This document shows, one piece after another, positions 18,763 through 29,090 of a DNA stretch of 64,000 nucleotides. The translations under genes and the position numbers were made by a program. Position 1 is the first letter of the stretch. Each line of letters starts with the position of its first letter. Source of the stretch: UBA3537 sp965658025. GTDB taxonomy: Bacteria; Bacteroidota; Bacteroidia; Flavobacteriales; Flavobacteriaceae. The stretch is taken from contig CBFHQL010000008.1 in the NCBI GenBank assembly GCA_965658025.1, positions 1-64,000 on the forward strand. The letters are read 5' to 3'. The notes below the pieces were generated by a model that was not told the DNA's origin, searched no databases, and saw only the letters and a list, made by a program, of their open reading frames with translations.

Positions 18763-18793
18763 CAAAAATAAACTATTCCATTCATCTTTGAAA
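18763..18793 (-). promoter_or_regulatory. nadE promoter
   Basis: On the minus strand a TATTTTTG -7 box (18763-18770) is preceded after 19 bases by TTTC (18790-18793), one base off the TTTG -33 consensus. The start point would be about 25 bases before the nadE ATG. Confidence 0.55.
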
Positions 18794-18898
18794 CAATTTG
18801 ACTCAGATTAGCAAAAATTTAAAATTCAATTAACATTTTTTAATTATGATTTTAATACTTAATTTTAATCCAATCAATTTAGTTGCAATAGGTTGGAG

Positions 18899-21800
18899 AT
18901 GATTCTAAATAGTAAGTCCAAGAGGATATTATGTGTTTTGATAATTTTAATATCATCCATAACTTCGCTTGGTGCTCAATTAAGCCGAACCCATTATATT
19001 CCGCCAATTACAGTTGCACCAAATGGGAATGCTACACCTCAAAACCAGTATTTACATATTTCTACCCCAAGCACACAAACCATTAGTGTTGAAGTCAATC
19101 AATTAGGAAGTGGTACAACAACCTACAATATATCCAACACATCGCCTTTAGAACTCGCTTTAGGGTCTGGAGAAAGCACCTCTTTTATTGTCAGTTCATC
19201 AGATACTGGAACTAAGATTTCTAATAAAGGATACATCATTCAATCGGAAAAACCAGTTTATGTTTCTGTGCGCTTGACAGCAGGAAATCAAAATCAGGCT
19301 GGGTCTTTGGTTTCCAAAGGGCTTTCTGGAATAGGGCATACCTTTAGAGCGGGAACATTTACAAATTTAAAAACCTTTTCAGCTTCCAATCAAGACTACA
19401 TAAATTTTGTGTCCGTGATGGCTACTGAAAACAACACTCAAGTAGATTTTTCGGATATTCCATCAGATGTAGTTGTGGAAAATGGAACCCCTCTTTCCGT
19501 TAATCTAGATGCAGGAGAGTCTTACATAGTAGCCCTGAATCCAGCCGCAACTCCATCGAATAGGGATGGCTTGATAGGTGCTCTTGTTTCAGCGACAAAA
19601 CCCATTACAGTCAATTGTGGTTCTTTTAACGGAAGCAATTCCAATGGAAATGGACGCGATGCCGGTATTGATCAAATCGCCCCACTTGAAACCATAGCCA
19701 TTGAAGATCAAGAATACAGTGAGTACATTTTTGTTCGCGCCAATGGCTATGATGCTATTGAACGACCCCTTATTGTGGCTCATTACGATAACACAGAAGT
19801 TTGGGCTTATGGAGATTCTGGATCTGCAACAGGATCTTTACAAGCTGTTTTAAATGCAGGAGACCACATCAGTCTGGGGGGTGATTTTTTTAGCACTCAG
19901 TCTACAAGTGGGTCTAACCCAGGAGGGAATTTATATATTTGGACTTCAAAAACGACCTTTGCCTATCAAGGCATTGGTGGGACGAATAATGAAGCCAATC
20001 AAGAGTTATTTTTTGTTCCTCCATTGAATTGTGAAGCACCTCGAGTAATTGATAATATTCCCCTTATTGAATCTTCAGGTTCTACAGGAACAAACTTTAC
20101 TGGAGGAATCACTATTGTTGCCGAATCAGGAGCAGCGGTAACTATCAATGGATTTCCGATTTCAGTGGCTCCACAAGCCGTAATCGGGAATTCAAATTTT
20201 GTTACCTACCTCGTTAGTGGTTTGTCTGGAAATGTTAGCGTAAGTTCGGAAGGTCAAATTTACGTTTCATATTATGGAGCAAATGGTGCTGCAGCACTTG
20301 GGGGTTTTTATTCTGGATTTATTTTCAAGCCTGAAATTACTTCATCGGCGCTTGATGTTACTATTGATGATTTATGCATTCCTTTTATAGAATTGAGTTT
20401 GGGTAGTGAAGAAACCTTTGATGCTTATCAGTGGTTTTTTAATGGTTCTCCAATAGCAGGAGCAACATCAGAAAACCATATACCAACGACCCCAGGGTAT
20501 TACCAATTAGAAGGGATAATTCTAGATTGTTCTACTGTACTTTCAGACAATATTCCGGTGAGTGGCTGTGCCGGTGATACCGATGGTGATGGCATTAATA
20601 ATAATATTGATTTGGATGCTGATAATGACGGTATACTAAGTACTCAAGAGTCTAACTGTAATTTTAGTTTTGATCTTTCTGCCAGTTCTGGACCAAATTT
20701 TTCATCATCATTTACAACAAGTCCTGAAAATACAATGACTCAACCTTTTGAAGGATTTTTGGATCAAACGATGCTATTCAGTGCTTCTGCCATGGTAGGG
20801 AATGAAGCTAGTTCAACTACCTATCAGTTAAGATTTGATGCACCAACACAATTTAAAATTGAGCAAGCAGCAGCATCTTTTACACAAGGCGATATGGATG
20901 ATCAAGAGTTGTATACTATTAGAGTACCGTACAACGAAACTATTACAGTACTTGATCCTGACAATCAAATACTTATTGATGTAAACTATAATGGTGTTTA
21001 CGATTCAAATATTCAAGAATTTACGGGCTTCGAAATTCGATTCAAGCTTAATACTGCAGTACAAGCTAACGGAAACGGAACTTTTTCATTTCAAAGCTAT
21101 TCAGCATCACAATTTGAGTTGACTTACACCAATAGTTCCAAGACCAATACAAATAATGTGGCCTTTCAACTTACTCAAGCATGTCGTCCAATCGATACGG
21201 ATGGTGACACTATTGAAGATGCCTTTGATTTGGATACGGATAATGATGGAATTTTTGATATCATTGAAAGTGGAAATACGATACTAGATTTGGATGGCGA
21301 TGGTCGAGTTGATGATATTGAGCTTAGCGATTCAAATAATGACGGTCATCATGATATTGCACAAAGTCCAATAGATACTGATTTTGATGGCATTTTGGAC
21401 TATTTCGATCTAGATAGTGATAACGATGGGCTCTACGATCTTTTTGAATTTGGAATAGGTTATAACACATTAGATCTCGATAATAATGGGCAAATTGATT
21501 TTGGATTTTTGGATATTAATACAAACGGCGTTTCAGATATTGCGGAAACCATAATACCGATTGATTCTGATGGAGATGGTATCCCTGATTTTTTAGAACT
21601 TAACTCGGACAACGATGATTGTTTAGATGTAGAGGAAGGCGGATTTACTGGTGTGTTGGGTGTATTGTCTGGCACAGGCATTGATGCAAACGGACTCGTT
21701 GTTGGCGGTGATGGATATACACTTCCTATGGACACAAATAGTGATGGATTGTTTGATTTTCAAGAATTTAGAACTGTTGTGGCTGTCCCATCAAACTCCC

Positions 21801-24019
21801 CAGTATTTGTTTGTGAAACATCCGAGACAACGATTGAAATTAACCTTGAAAACAATTCGGATTCTTATGATTCAATTTTTTGGGAATGGAGTTTTGATGG
21901 TGGAACGACTTGGGCATTTGTTCCTGAAACCCCTTCGAGTTTTGAGCATGTGAATACTAATATTTTGCATATCCTCAGCGCCACAGATATCTACACAAAT
22001 ACTCTTTTTCGTGCGCAAATGCAACGAAATGATTTGATTTGTACTGCTTTTTACTCCAATGAAATTGAACTTATTGTCAACCCACTTCCAATAATCAACG
22101 AAAATGTAAGTCTTTTTCAATGTGATCAAGACACTGATGGTATTACAACATTTAATCTAAATGAGGCCAACCAACTAATCTCCTCCGATTATTTAAACGA
22201 AACATTTACATTCTATCATTCTGAAACAGATGCGCTTTCTGGGAGCACATCTTTCATTACAAACAATACCAACTACCAAAATATTAGTACGGACCCTTCA
22301 ATAAATCCAAATCAAATTTTTGTTCGTGCAGAAACTGTTAATGGTTGCTTTCGTGTGGCTCAATTAGACCTTTTTGTTTCTGCCACACAAATCCCTCAAG
22401 GATTCAGTATTTCCCCTTATGAATCCTGCTTTGATGTCTCCGACGGTATTACGGCATTTGATTTCAGTGACTCTGAATCCCTTGTTTTAAATGTATTTCC
22501 ATCTACACAGTCTTTGACTGTCACTTGCTATGAGTCAGAGTCAGAGGCACTATCCGAAATAAATCCTATTCTTGATTTTTCCAATTATGAAAATACTTCG
22601 GGAACAGACCAAACCATATGGATTCGTATCGACTCTGATATTGACAACTCTTGCGTGGGTATAGGCCCTTACATCAATTTGATTGTTCATCCATTACCTC
22701 AATTGAATACCCCTGTAGACGCTTATTTTTGTGTTACAGGAACAAATTCTTTTATTGTTGATTTGAATGTCGAGTACAATAGTTTGGTTTTAGGGAGTCA
22801 ATCAGCTTCGGACTTTTCGGTAACTTATTTCGCGTCTATTTCAGATGCTGAAAACTCGAATAATCCTATCACATCTCTTTCTAATTCCTCAGATGTTTTG
22901 ACGGTTACATATAAAATCACAAACAATTCTACTGGCTGTTTTGATATTGATCAATTTGATATTGATTTTATCCCAATACCTGTGGCCTATCCAGTGTCTA
23001 TTTTTGAAGTTTGTGACGATAATAATGACGAACAATATCTTTTTGATACTTCTGCCCTTGAATCGACTGTTTTGAATGGTCAAAATAATATGGATATATC
23101 TTATTTTGATGCCTCAGGCAGTCCTCTTCAAGATGCCAACGGTAGTCCTATTGTAAGCCCTTTTCCGGATACATTTTTCACACATTCCCAAACAATAACT
23201 GCTCTTGTTTCAAATGATTTTTGTGATGATGATCAAATTGATATCGAGTTTATAGTCAACCCAAACACACTTTTTTCAGTAGATGATGTTGTCATTTGCG
23301 ATGGGTCTTCTGAACTCATTGAACTCGAACTAGAAGACGATTTTTCACCCTTCAACTTTGAATGGATTTTACCAGATTCATCGTTGGTCAATACCACCCA
23401 GCCGTTGCTTTCGGTCTCACAAATTGGGCTTTATGAAGTTGTTGTGACTAATCTCAACGGGAGTTGTGCATTTTCACAACGCTTTGAAGTTTTTGCTTCT
23501 GAGGGACCAACAATTTCTATGGAAGATATTTTCGTTGTTGAAGGCACATCAAGTAACTCAATTACTATAGACGAATCTGCTTTAGGTTCTGCAAATTATG
23601 AATTTAAATTAGTTGATGAAAATGGAGTTTTGGTCTCAGGATATCAAGATCAGGGTTATTTTGGTCAACTAACAGGCGGTTTTTACACCCTATTTGTCCG
23701 AGATGAATTGCGTTGTGAGGAAGTTTCAATTACGGTTCCAGTATTGTATATTCCTAATTTCTTTACACCCAATGGTGATGGATATAATGATATTTGGGGT
23801 CTAAAAGGCGTACTTTCGAGTCAATTTATATTTTCTAGAATCTCAATTTTTGATCGCTATGGGAAGCTACTTAAAGCCATGAACATGAACTCAAATTACT
23901 GGGATGGAACCTATAACGGAGTCCTCTTACCTACAAGCGATTATTGGTACCGTATAGAACTCACAAAAACAGATGGGACCGTTTTTACTCGTCAAGGCCA
24001 TTTCACTTTAAGGCGCTAA
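18899..24019 (+). CDS. Large secreted protein with TSP3 repeats and gliding-motility C-terminal domain
   Basis: A 1706-residue protein, using ATG 18899 (a TTG two codons earlier is less likely). It begins with a signal peptide ending near GAQ (27). Residues about 30-480 resemble the IgGFc-binding-like domain of bacteroidete surface proteins. Around 558-590 and 765-915 are calcium-binding thrombospondin type-3 repeats (for example DTDGDGINNNIDLDADNDG). Ig-like segments follow. The last 90 residues are the gliding motility-associated CHU C-terminal domain (FFTPNGDGYNDIWG, then DGTYNGVLLPTSDYWYRIEL), a sorting signal for type IX secretion. It is probably exported by the T9SS encoded partly at 48-53 kb and may be an adhesin; that function is inferred. 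Confidence 0.87.
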   Translation: MILNSKSKRILCVLIILISSITSLGAQLSRTHYIPPITVAPNGNATPQNQYLHISTPSTQTISVEVNQLGSGTTTYNISNTSPLELALGSGESTSFIVSSSDTGTKISNKGYIIQSEKPVYVSVRLTAGNQNQAGSLVSKGLSGIGHTFRAGTFTNLKTFSASNQDYINFVSVMATENNTQVDFSDIPSDVVVENGTPLSVNLDAGESYIVALNPAATPSNRDGLIGALVSATKPITVNCGSFNGSNSNGNGRDAGIDQIAPLETIAIEDQEYSEYIFVRANGYDAIERPLIVAHYDNTEVWAYGDSGSATGSLQAVLNAGDHISLGGDFFSTQSTSGSNPGGNLYIWTSKTTFAYQGIGGTNNEANQELFFVPPLNCEAPRVIDNIPLIESSGSTGTNFTGGITIVAESGAAVTINGFPISVAPQAVIGNSNFVTYLVSGLSGNVSVSSEGQIYVSYYGANGAAALGGFYSGFIFKPEITSSALDVTIDDLCIPFIELSLGSEETFDAYQWFFNGSPIAGATSENHIPTTPGYYQLEGIILDCSTVLSDNIPVSGCAGDTDGDGINNNIDLDADNDGILSTQESNCNFSFDLSASSGPNFSSSFTTSPENTMTQPFEGFLDQTMLFSASAMVGNEASSTTYQLRFDAPTQFKIEQAAASFTQGDMDDQELYTIRVPYNETITVLDPDNQILIDVNYNGVYDSNIQEFTGFEIRFKLNTAVQANGNGTFSFQSYSASQFELTYTNSSKTNTNNVAFQLTQACRPIDTDGDTIEDAFDLDTDNDGIFDIIESGNTILDLDGDGRVDDIELSDSNNDGHHDIAQSPIDTDFDGILDYFDLDSDNDGLYDLFEFGIGYNTLDLDNNGQIDFGFLDINTNGVSDIAETIIPIDSDGDGIPDFLELNSDNDDCLDVEEGGFTGVLGVLSGTGIDANGLVVGGDGYTLPMDTNSDGLFDFQEFRTVVAVPSNSPVFVCETSETTIEINLENNSDSYDSIFWEWSFDGGTTWAFVPETPSSFEHVNTNILHILSATDIYTNTLFRAQMQRNDLICTAFYSNEIELIVNPLPIINENVSLFQCDQDTDGITTFNLNEANQLISSDYLNETFTFYHSETDALSGSTSFITNNTNYQNISTDPSINPNQIFVRAETVNGCFRVAQLDLFVSATQIPQGFSISPYESCFDVSDGITAFDFSDSESLVLNVFPSTQSLTVTCYESESEALSEINPILDFSNYENTSGTDQTIWIRIDSDIDNSCVGIGPYINLIVHPLPQLNTPVDAYFCVTGTNSFIVDLNVEYNSLVLGSQSASDFSVTYFASISDAENSNNPITSLSNSSDVLTVTYKITNNSTGCFDIDQFDIDFIPIPVAYPVSIFEVCDDNNDEQYLFDTSALESTVLNGQNNMDISYFDASGSPLQDANGSPIVSPFPDTFFTHSQTITALVSNDFCDDDQIDIEFIVNPNTLFSVDDVVICDGSSELIELELEDDFSPFNFEWILPDSSLVNTTQPLLSVSQIGLYEVVVTNLNGSCAFSQRFEVFASEGPTISMEDIFVVEGTSSNSITIDESALGSANYEFKLVDENGVLVSGYQDQGYFGQLTGGFYTLFVRDELRCEEVSITVPVLYIPNFFTPNGDGYNDIWGLKGVLSSQFIFSRISIFDRYGKLLKAMNMNSNYWDGTYNGVLLPTSDYWYRIELTKTDGTVFTRQGHFTLRR

Positions 24020-24049
24020 TTTTTTTCTTGAATTACAATTGTATTCTCT

Positions 24050-24078
24050 TTTGTTTTAAATCCGATTAACTATTTTTG
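24050..24078 (+). promoter_or_regulatory. gldB-gldC promoter
   Basis: TTTG (24050-24053), a 17-base spacer and TATTTTTG (24071-24078) match the Bacteroidota consensus exactly. The gldB start codon lies 27 bases further on. Confidence 0.72.
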
Positions 24079-24104
24079 TTGCATAATTTTACATCCAAAC
24101 CACA

Positions 24105-25091
24105 ATGGCTATAGTTGTTCGTCTTATTCGTGAGTTTCAAAAAATAGGTATTTTTTGCTTGGCTTTATTATCATTTTCTTGTGATCGAGGTTCTCAATTG
24201 GAAAAAGAAATTCAAGCCCTTTCAATGGAATTAAAAGTAGAACGATTTGATCAAGCTTTTATGAAAATCACTAAAGAAACACTCCCATATTATAAAAAGC
24301 CTTATCCTTTTTTGTTTCCAGAACACATTTCTGATTCTGTACTTTTGGAACGCACCAAGGACCCCATTCAAAAGTTGATTCAAAAGTCAGTGGATAGCGT
24401 ATTTTCAGATTTTGACCCTACAGAAGCAAATATAAAGTCACTGTTTAAACACATTAAATATTACAATCCTTCTTTTAAGAAACCACGTGTCATCACGGTT
24501 TTTTCTGATGTAGATTACCGTAACAAAGTCATAGTTACCGATTCTATTGTGCTCATTGGAATTGATAATTATTTGGGTGCTGATCACGAATTTTATAATA
24601 GTTTTTACAAATACATTAGAAAAAATTTAAAGAAAGATCAGGTTGAAATGGATCTTGCAGATGCTTATGCATCTCGTTTTTTGAATCAACCGAGGCGTTA
24701 TACCTTTTTAGAAGAATTGATTTATCATGGCAAAAAATTATATTTAAAAGATCTTTGGATACCAACCGCTGAAGATGCTACAAAAATAGGGTACACTTCC
24801 GATGAACTTTTATGGACTCAAGACAATGAATTTTACATTTGGCAGTATTTTGTGGAAAACGAATTGTTGTACAGTAGTGATGATAAACTTGTTGGACGTT
24901 TTATTGCACAAGCCCCTTTTTCGCGTTTCAATTTGGAACTCGATAGCGAATCGCCAGGTGCAATAGGACAATACATCGGTTGGCAAATCGTTCGTTCGTA
25001 TATGGAAAATAACCCCACATCGCTCCTACAAATGCTTCAAATGGATGCACAAACAATCTTTAATAAAGCAAAATATAAACCAAAAAAATAA
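24105..25091 (+). CDS. gldB: Gliding motility lipoprotein GldB
   Basis: A 328-residue lipoprotein with an N-terminal signal and lipidation cysteine C26 (ALLSFSC). The body matches GldB (KVERFDQAFM, then YKKPYPFLFP, and FIAQAPFSRFNLELDSESPGAIGQYIGW near the end as positions 265-292). It is required for gliding in Flavobacterium; the exact role is not known. It overlaps gldC by one base, the conserved gldBC arrangement. Confidence 0.93.
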   Translation: MAIVVRLIREFQKIGIFCLALLSFSCDRGSQLEKEIQALSMELKVERFDQAFMKITKETLPYYKKPYPFLFPEHISDSVLLERTKDPIQKLIQKSVDSVFSDFDPTEANIKSLFKHIKYYNPSFKKPRVITVFSDVDYRNKVIVTDSIVLIGIDNYLGADHEFYNSFYKYIRKNLKKDQVEMDLADAYASRFLNQPRRYTFLEELIYHGKKLYLKDLWIPTAEDATKIGYTSDELLWTQDNEFYIWQYFVENELLYSSDDKLVGRFIAQAPFSRFNLELDSESPGAIGQYIGWQIVRSYMENNPTSLLQMLQMDAQTIFNKAKYKPKK

Positions 25092-25429
25092 TGGCTAAAA
25101 CACACACTTCAAAAATAGAATTGAATGTAGAATTGGATGAAAACCGCATTCCAGAAAAATTAAACTGGACTGCAGAAGATGGCGGTATTTCCAATGCAGA
25201 AGCAAAGGCCATTTTTCTTTCTGTTTGGGACGCCAAAGCACAAGAATCGTTACGCATCGATTTGTGGACCAAAGACATGCCTGTTGATGAAATGAAACTG
25301 TTTTTTCATCAAACTCTCGTAGCGATGAGCGATACGTTTATGCGCGCTACACAGGACGAAAAAATGACAGCAACCATGAAAGATTTTTGCGCTTATTTTG
25401 CCGAAAAATTAGACTTAAAGAAAAGCTAA
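25091..25429 (+). CDS. gldC: Gliding motility protein GldC
   Basis: A 112-residue cytoplasmic protein that begins with the typical MAKTHTSKIELNVELDENRI and contains LRIDLWTKDMPVDEMKLFF. It is translationally coupled to gldB. In Flavobacterium johnsoniae gldC improves but is not strictly needed for gliding. It converges with rodA; the 15-base gap has no strong terminator. Confidence 0.93.
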   Translation: MAKTHTSKIELNVELDENRIPEKLNWTAEDGGISNAEAKAIFLSVWDAKAQESLRIDLWTKDMPVDEMKLFFHQTLVAMSDTFMRATQDEKMTATMKDFCAYFAEKLDLKKS

Positions 25430-25444
25430 TTTTAAACTAATCCT

Positions 25445-26725
25445 TTACCAAACGTTTAGGCGGTTGGCATCGAGTTTTAGAAAAATAAAAATCAAAATGG
25501 TAAAGGCCAATAGCCCTGACCCTCCGTAACTAAAGAAGGGCAACGGAATACCAATGGTGGGGATTAGCCCCATAACCATGCCTATATTGATTAAAAAATG
25601 CACAAAAATAATGGAGGCGACCCCATAACCATAGGCCCTGCTGAATTGGGACTTGTGGCGTTCGGCAAGAAATAAAATACGTCCAATCAAGAGAACAAAA
25701 AGAACAACAACAATACTACTGCCTAAAAACCCCCATTCTTCGGCAACGGTACTAAAAATATAATCGGTGTGTTGTTCAGGAACAAATTTTCCTTTGGTTC
25801 GCGTTCCTTCTTTAAATCCCTTGCCCGTCAAACCTCCTGACCGTATGGCTTTTTCAGATTCATTAAGGTTGTACGAAATATTACGCCTCATGATTCTTAA
25901 TTTTTCAGGGTCTTTTTCGAGCCGTAACCAAAGTTCAATACGATCTTGTTGGTGTTTTTGCAACACGTTATCAAAACTCCATTCGGTTCCAAAACTTAGA
26001 CCTGAACATAAGACAAGTACCAATAGCGCAGCTGTCATTTTCTTTTTTTTGCGCTTGAACAGAAATTGATAAATCAAAAGAAAGCCCACAACAACACCTG
26101 TTACAATAAGTGCAGAAAATTTAAGTGTTGCAACAGCAATAATTAAAAGCATAGCGCCAAAAAGAATATATTTTTGAGGAATACCCTCTCTGTAAAATAC
26201 AAAAATAAGCCCTGCAAAAACGAGGGTACTGCCCGCGTCATTTTGTAGTAAAATCAAAAGAGCGGGGACAACGACAATCAGTGCGGCTTGTAATTGATCC
26301 TTTATGCTTTTGATGTTAGTTTGAAGATCACTCACATATTTGGCTAAGGCCAAAGCTGTAGCAAATTTTGCAAATTCACTGGGTTGTAAAGTTGCTCCAC
26401 CGATTTCATACCAAGACAAGGCGCCATTTACTTTCTTTCCGAAAAGAAAAAGCCCAACAAGTGTCATTATAGAAAGCAGATAAATAATACTCGCAAAGCG
26501 TTCATAAAATTTGGCGTCAATAGATAAAATCAGTACAATAGAAATGAGCGAAAGGCCAATAAAAACAGCTTGTTTTCCATAGGGTGTAGACCAATCAAAA
26601 TAAGAAATAAATGCCCCATCTGTGGCTGCAGAAACGATGTTAAAATAACCAAACAGCACAAGCGTCAAGTATATTAGTACGACCAACCAGTCTAATTGAA
26701 AACTATGTGCACGGTTAAGGTTCAT
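25445..26725 (-). CDS. rodA: Rod-shape SEDS glycosyltransferase RodA
   Basis: A 426-residue SEDS polymerase with about 10 membrane segments that makes glycan strands for cell elongation together with PBP2. The family signatures are the RSGGLTGKGFKEGT loop, FSTVAEEWGFLGS and the C-terminal IPLPFFSYGGSGL. It overlaps mrdA by one base and is the last gene of the elongasome cluster. Confidence 0.94.
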   Translation of the reverse strand: MNLNRAHSFQLDWLVVLIYLTLVLFGYFNIVSAATDGAFISYFDWSTPYGKQAVFIGLSLISIVLILSIDAKFYERFASIIYLLSIMTLVGLFLFGKKVNGALSWYEIGGATLQPSEFAKFATALALAKYVSDLQTNIKSIKDQLQAALIVVVPALLILLQNDAGSTLVFAGLIFVFYREGIPQKYILFGAMLLIIAVATLKFSALIVTGVVVGFLLIYQFLFKRKKKKMTAALLVLVLCSGLSFGTEWSFDNVLQKHQQDRIELWLRLEKDPEKLRIMRRNISYNLNESEKAIRSGGLTGKGFKEGTRTKGKFVPEQHTDYIFSTVAEEWGFLGSSIVVVLFVLLIGRILFLAERHKSQFSRAYGYGVASIIFVHFLINIGMVMGLIPTIGIPLPFFSYGGSGLLAFTILIFIFLKLDANRLNVW

Positions 26726-28587
26726 TATTGATTGATTTTAAATGGTTTTCCTCTGTAGGGTTTGAGGTATTCTTCCTCTAAGCTTTTGTTTAAAACAAGT
26801 TGCTCCATATGCTTCAAGCTCACTTCACCTTTCAGGTATTTTTCAATCATCAAACTAGCGATACGTCCTGCCCAACGGGCACCATAATATCCATTTTCGA
26901 CCAGTACAGCTAGGGCAATCTTTGGATCGTCTTTTGGTGCAAAGGCCACAAAAATAGAGTGGTCCGTCAGTTGTGTTTTGACCCCATCGATTTTTGTAAA
27001 ATTCTCAGCAGTACCTGTTTTACCACAAATTTCAATTCCGGGTACTTTTAAAAACCCTGCGGTTCCATTGGTATAAACGCCATGCATACCCTCGATGATC
27101 GGATCAAAATGTGCAGGATCTATCGTGGTTTCTTTTTTAGTGGTAAAATTTTCATCTATAGAATCATTTTCGATAGATTTGATGATATGTGGCGTATAAT
27201 AAAATCCTTTGTTGGCAATAGCAGCAGTCATATTGGCCAATTGAATGGGTGTAACCAAAATTTCCCCTTGTCCAATGGAATTGGATAAAATTGTAGTAGC
27301 ACCCCATTTAAAATCGGGATACCATGCGTCATAATAAGCCCCATCAGGAATATTTCCTTTTTTTCCAACTGGTAAATCATTACCCAAAAAATTGCCTAAT
27401 CCAAAACTTTTGATGTGGTTACTCCATACATCCATTCCATTTGAGGCATCGTCGTATTTGTCAATAGTTTTTCTGAAGGCCATTGCAAAATAGGAATTGC
27501 ATGATTTGCTTATAGCGGAATATAAATTCCTGTACCCACTACCACAATGGCATCCCATAGTGCGTTTGTTTTTTCCATACACATAACTTTCGGTGCAATA
27601 AATTGTTTCTTGTGTTGAGATGGCATTTTCTTGAAGGGCAGCAAGAGCAACCAGAGTTTTAAAAGGCGATCCGGGTTCATGCATTCTAATGAGTGCTTTA
27701 TCAAAGAGGGGTTTGTATATGGAATCTCTATAGAGTTTTGTGTAATTTTCTGAACGTTTTCTTCCAACCAACAATGCTGGATTGTACGATGGAGCAGAAA
27801 CGATACTCAACAATTCGCCTGTACTGGGTTCAATGGCAACAATACCTCCCATTTTGTTTTGCATCAATTTTTCACCATATTCTTGTAGTGTTGCATCTAT
27901 GGTGAGTGTAATGTTTTTTCCAGGTATGGGAAGGGTGTCGAATTGTCCATTTTTGTACGATCCAATATCACGGTTATAAATGTCTTTTTGAATGTATTTT
28001 ACCCCTTTTTCACCTCTTAAAACGTTCTCGTAGGATTTTTCAATACCTTGCTTTCCAATCAAATCGCCTAACTTGTAATAGCCATCTCCTGAAAGGTTAT
28101 CAGGATTGACTTCGGCAATGTAGCCCAAAACATTAGCGCCAATTTCTGTTTGGTAATCACGTACAGCCCTTTTTTGGACATAAAACCCTTTAAACTTCCT
28201 TAGTTTTTCAGACAAAAAGGCATAGTCTTCTTTGGAAAGATGCGATAAAAAAACGGAGGGTAAACGAGGCGAATATCGCTTTGCACGATTATAGGATTTT
28301 AAAAATTGAGCTTTATCAATATTAAGCAGTGAACAAAACATAAGGGTATCCAGTGCTTCAACTTCTCTTGGTACCACAATAACATCGTAGGTGGGTTGGT
28401 TGGCAACGAGTAATTTTCCATTACGATCATAAATATACCCGCGTTTTGGATACTGGTGTACTTTACGGATGGCGTTGTCATTTTCTAGGGAATTGGATTC
28501 ATCTGCGTATACTTGTAAATAAAATAATCTACCAACAAAAGTGATGCCGGTAAGAATAACAAGTCCTAAGAGTAAAACCTTTCTCAT
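26725..28587 (-). CDS. mrdA: Penicillin-binding protein 2
   Basis: A 620-residue class B PBP: an N-terminal membrane anchor, dimerisation/pedestal domain and transpeptidase. The active-site motifs are S307-P-F-K310 (SxxK), S362-C-N364 (SxN) and K523-T-G525 (KTG). It cross-links wall peptides during elongation with RodA. Its start overlaps mreD by 4 bases. Unusual for the family is a CHCG cysteine cluster near 346-349 just before the SxN motif. Confidence 0.94.
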   Translation of the reverse strand: MRKVLLLGLVILTGITFVGRLFYLQVYADESNSLENDNAIRKVHQYPKRGYIYDRNGKLLVANQPTYDVIVVPREVEALDTLMFCSLLNIDKAQFLKSYNRAKRYSPRLPSVFLSHLSKEDYAFLSEKLRKFKGFYVQKRAVRDYQTEIGANVLGYIAEVNPDNLSGDGYYKLGDLIGKQGIEKSYENVLRGEKGVKYIQKDIYNRDIGSYKNGQFDTLPIPGKNITLTIDATLQEYGEKLMQNKMGGIVAIEPSTGELLSIVSAPSYNPALLVGRKRSENYTKLYRDSIYKPLFDKALIRMHEPGSPFKTLVALAALQENAISTQETIYCTESYVYGKNKRTMGCHCGSGYRNLYSAISKSCNSYFAMAFRKTIDKYDDASNGMDVWSNHIKSFGLGNFLGNDLPVGKKGNIPDGAYYDAWYPDFKWGATTILSNSIGQGEILVTPIQLANMTAAIANKGFYYTPHIIKSIENDSIDENFTTKKETTIDPAHFDPIIEGMHGVYTNGTAGFLKVPGIEICGKTGTAENFTKIDGVKTQLTDHSIFVAFAPKDDPKIALAVLVENGYYGARWAGRIASLMIEKYLKGEVSLKHMEQLVLNKSLEEEYLKPYRGKPFKINQ

Positions 28588-29090
28588 TTTTCTTTTTGAC
28601 TAAAAAGTGTATGCAATATCAAGGTAAGAAAAAGTGTAAAAAGTGCCGAGCTTAGAACTCTTGAGACCACCAATCCTGCTTTTGAGTTGTCAAAAACAAT
28701 TAAGATGAATAAAACAAAATGATGAACAAGAATCATCATAGCGAAATAAACAAGACGTGGCAATAGGTCCGAGTCGTTAAATTTGATGGCTTGATACTCA
28801 TAAGCAGCACCAAAAGATGATTTTAAAAATATGGGTCTTATGTATGCAATAGTCACACAAGCAGCGGCATGTGCTCCACCAGAATCTAAAAACAAATCAA
28901 TGATGAGTCCAAGACAAAAACTGACAAAAATGAAACTTAATCTGTTGTTTTTTACAGGGTAAAGTAAAATAAACAGGATATAAATATAAGGATTTATACT
29001 TCCCAAAAAATTCATTTGATTGCAAATGAGTACTTGCAGAAGTACCAATACAACAAACCGAACTATGTTTGAAAATAACATACTATTCAT
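28584..29090 (-). CDS. mreD: Rod shape-determining protein MreD
   Basis: A 168-residue integral membrane protein with about five hydrophobic segments and the DLFLDSGGAHAAACV loop seen in bacteroidete MreD proteins. It overlaps mreC by 8 bases and mrdA by 4, in the canonical mreBCD-mrdA-rodA order. Confidence 0.9.
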   Translation of the reverse strand: MNSMLFSNIVRFVVLVLLQVLICNQMNFLGSINPYIYILFILLYPVKNNRLSFIFVSFCLGLIIDLFLDSGGAHAAACVTIAYIRPIFLKSSFGAAYEYQAIKFNDSDLLPRLVYFAMMILVHHFVLFILIVFDNSKAGLVVSRVLSSALFTLFLTLILHTLFSQKEK

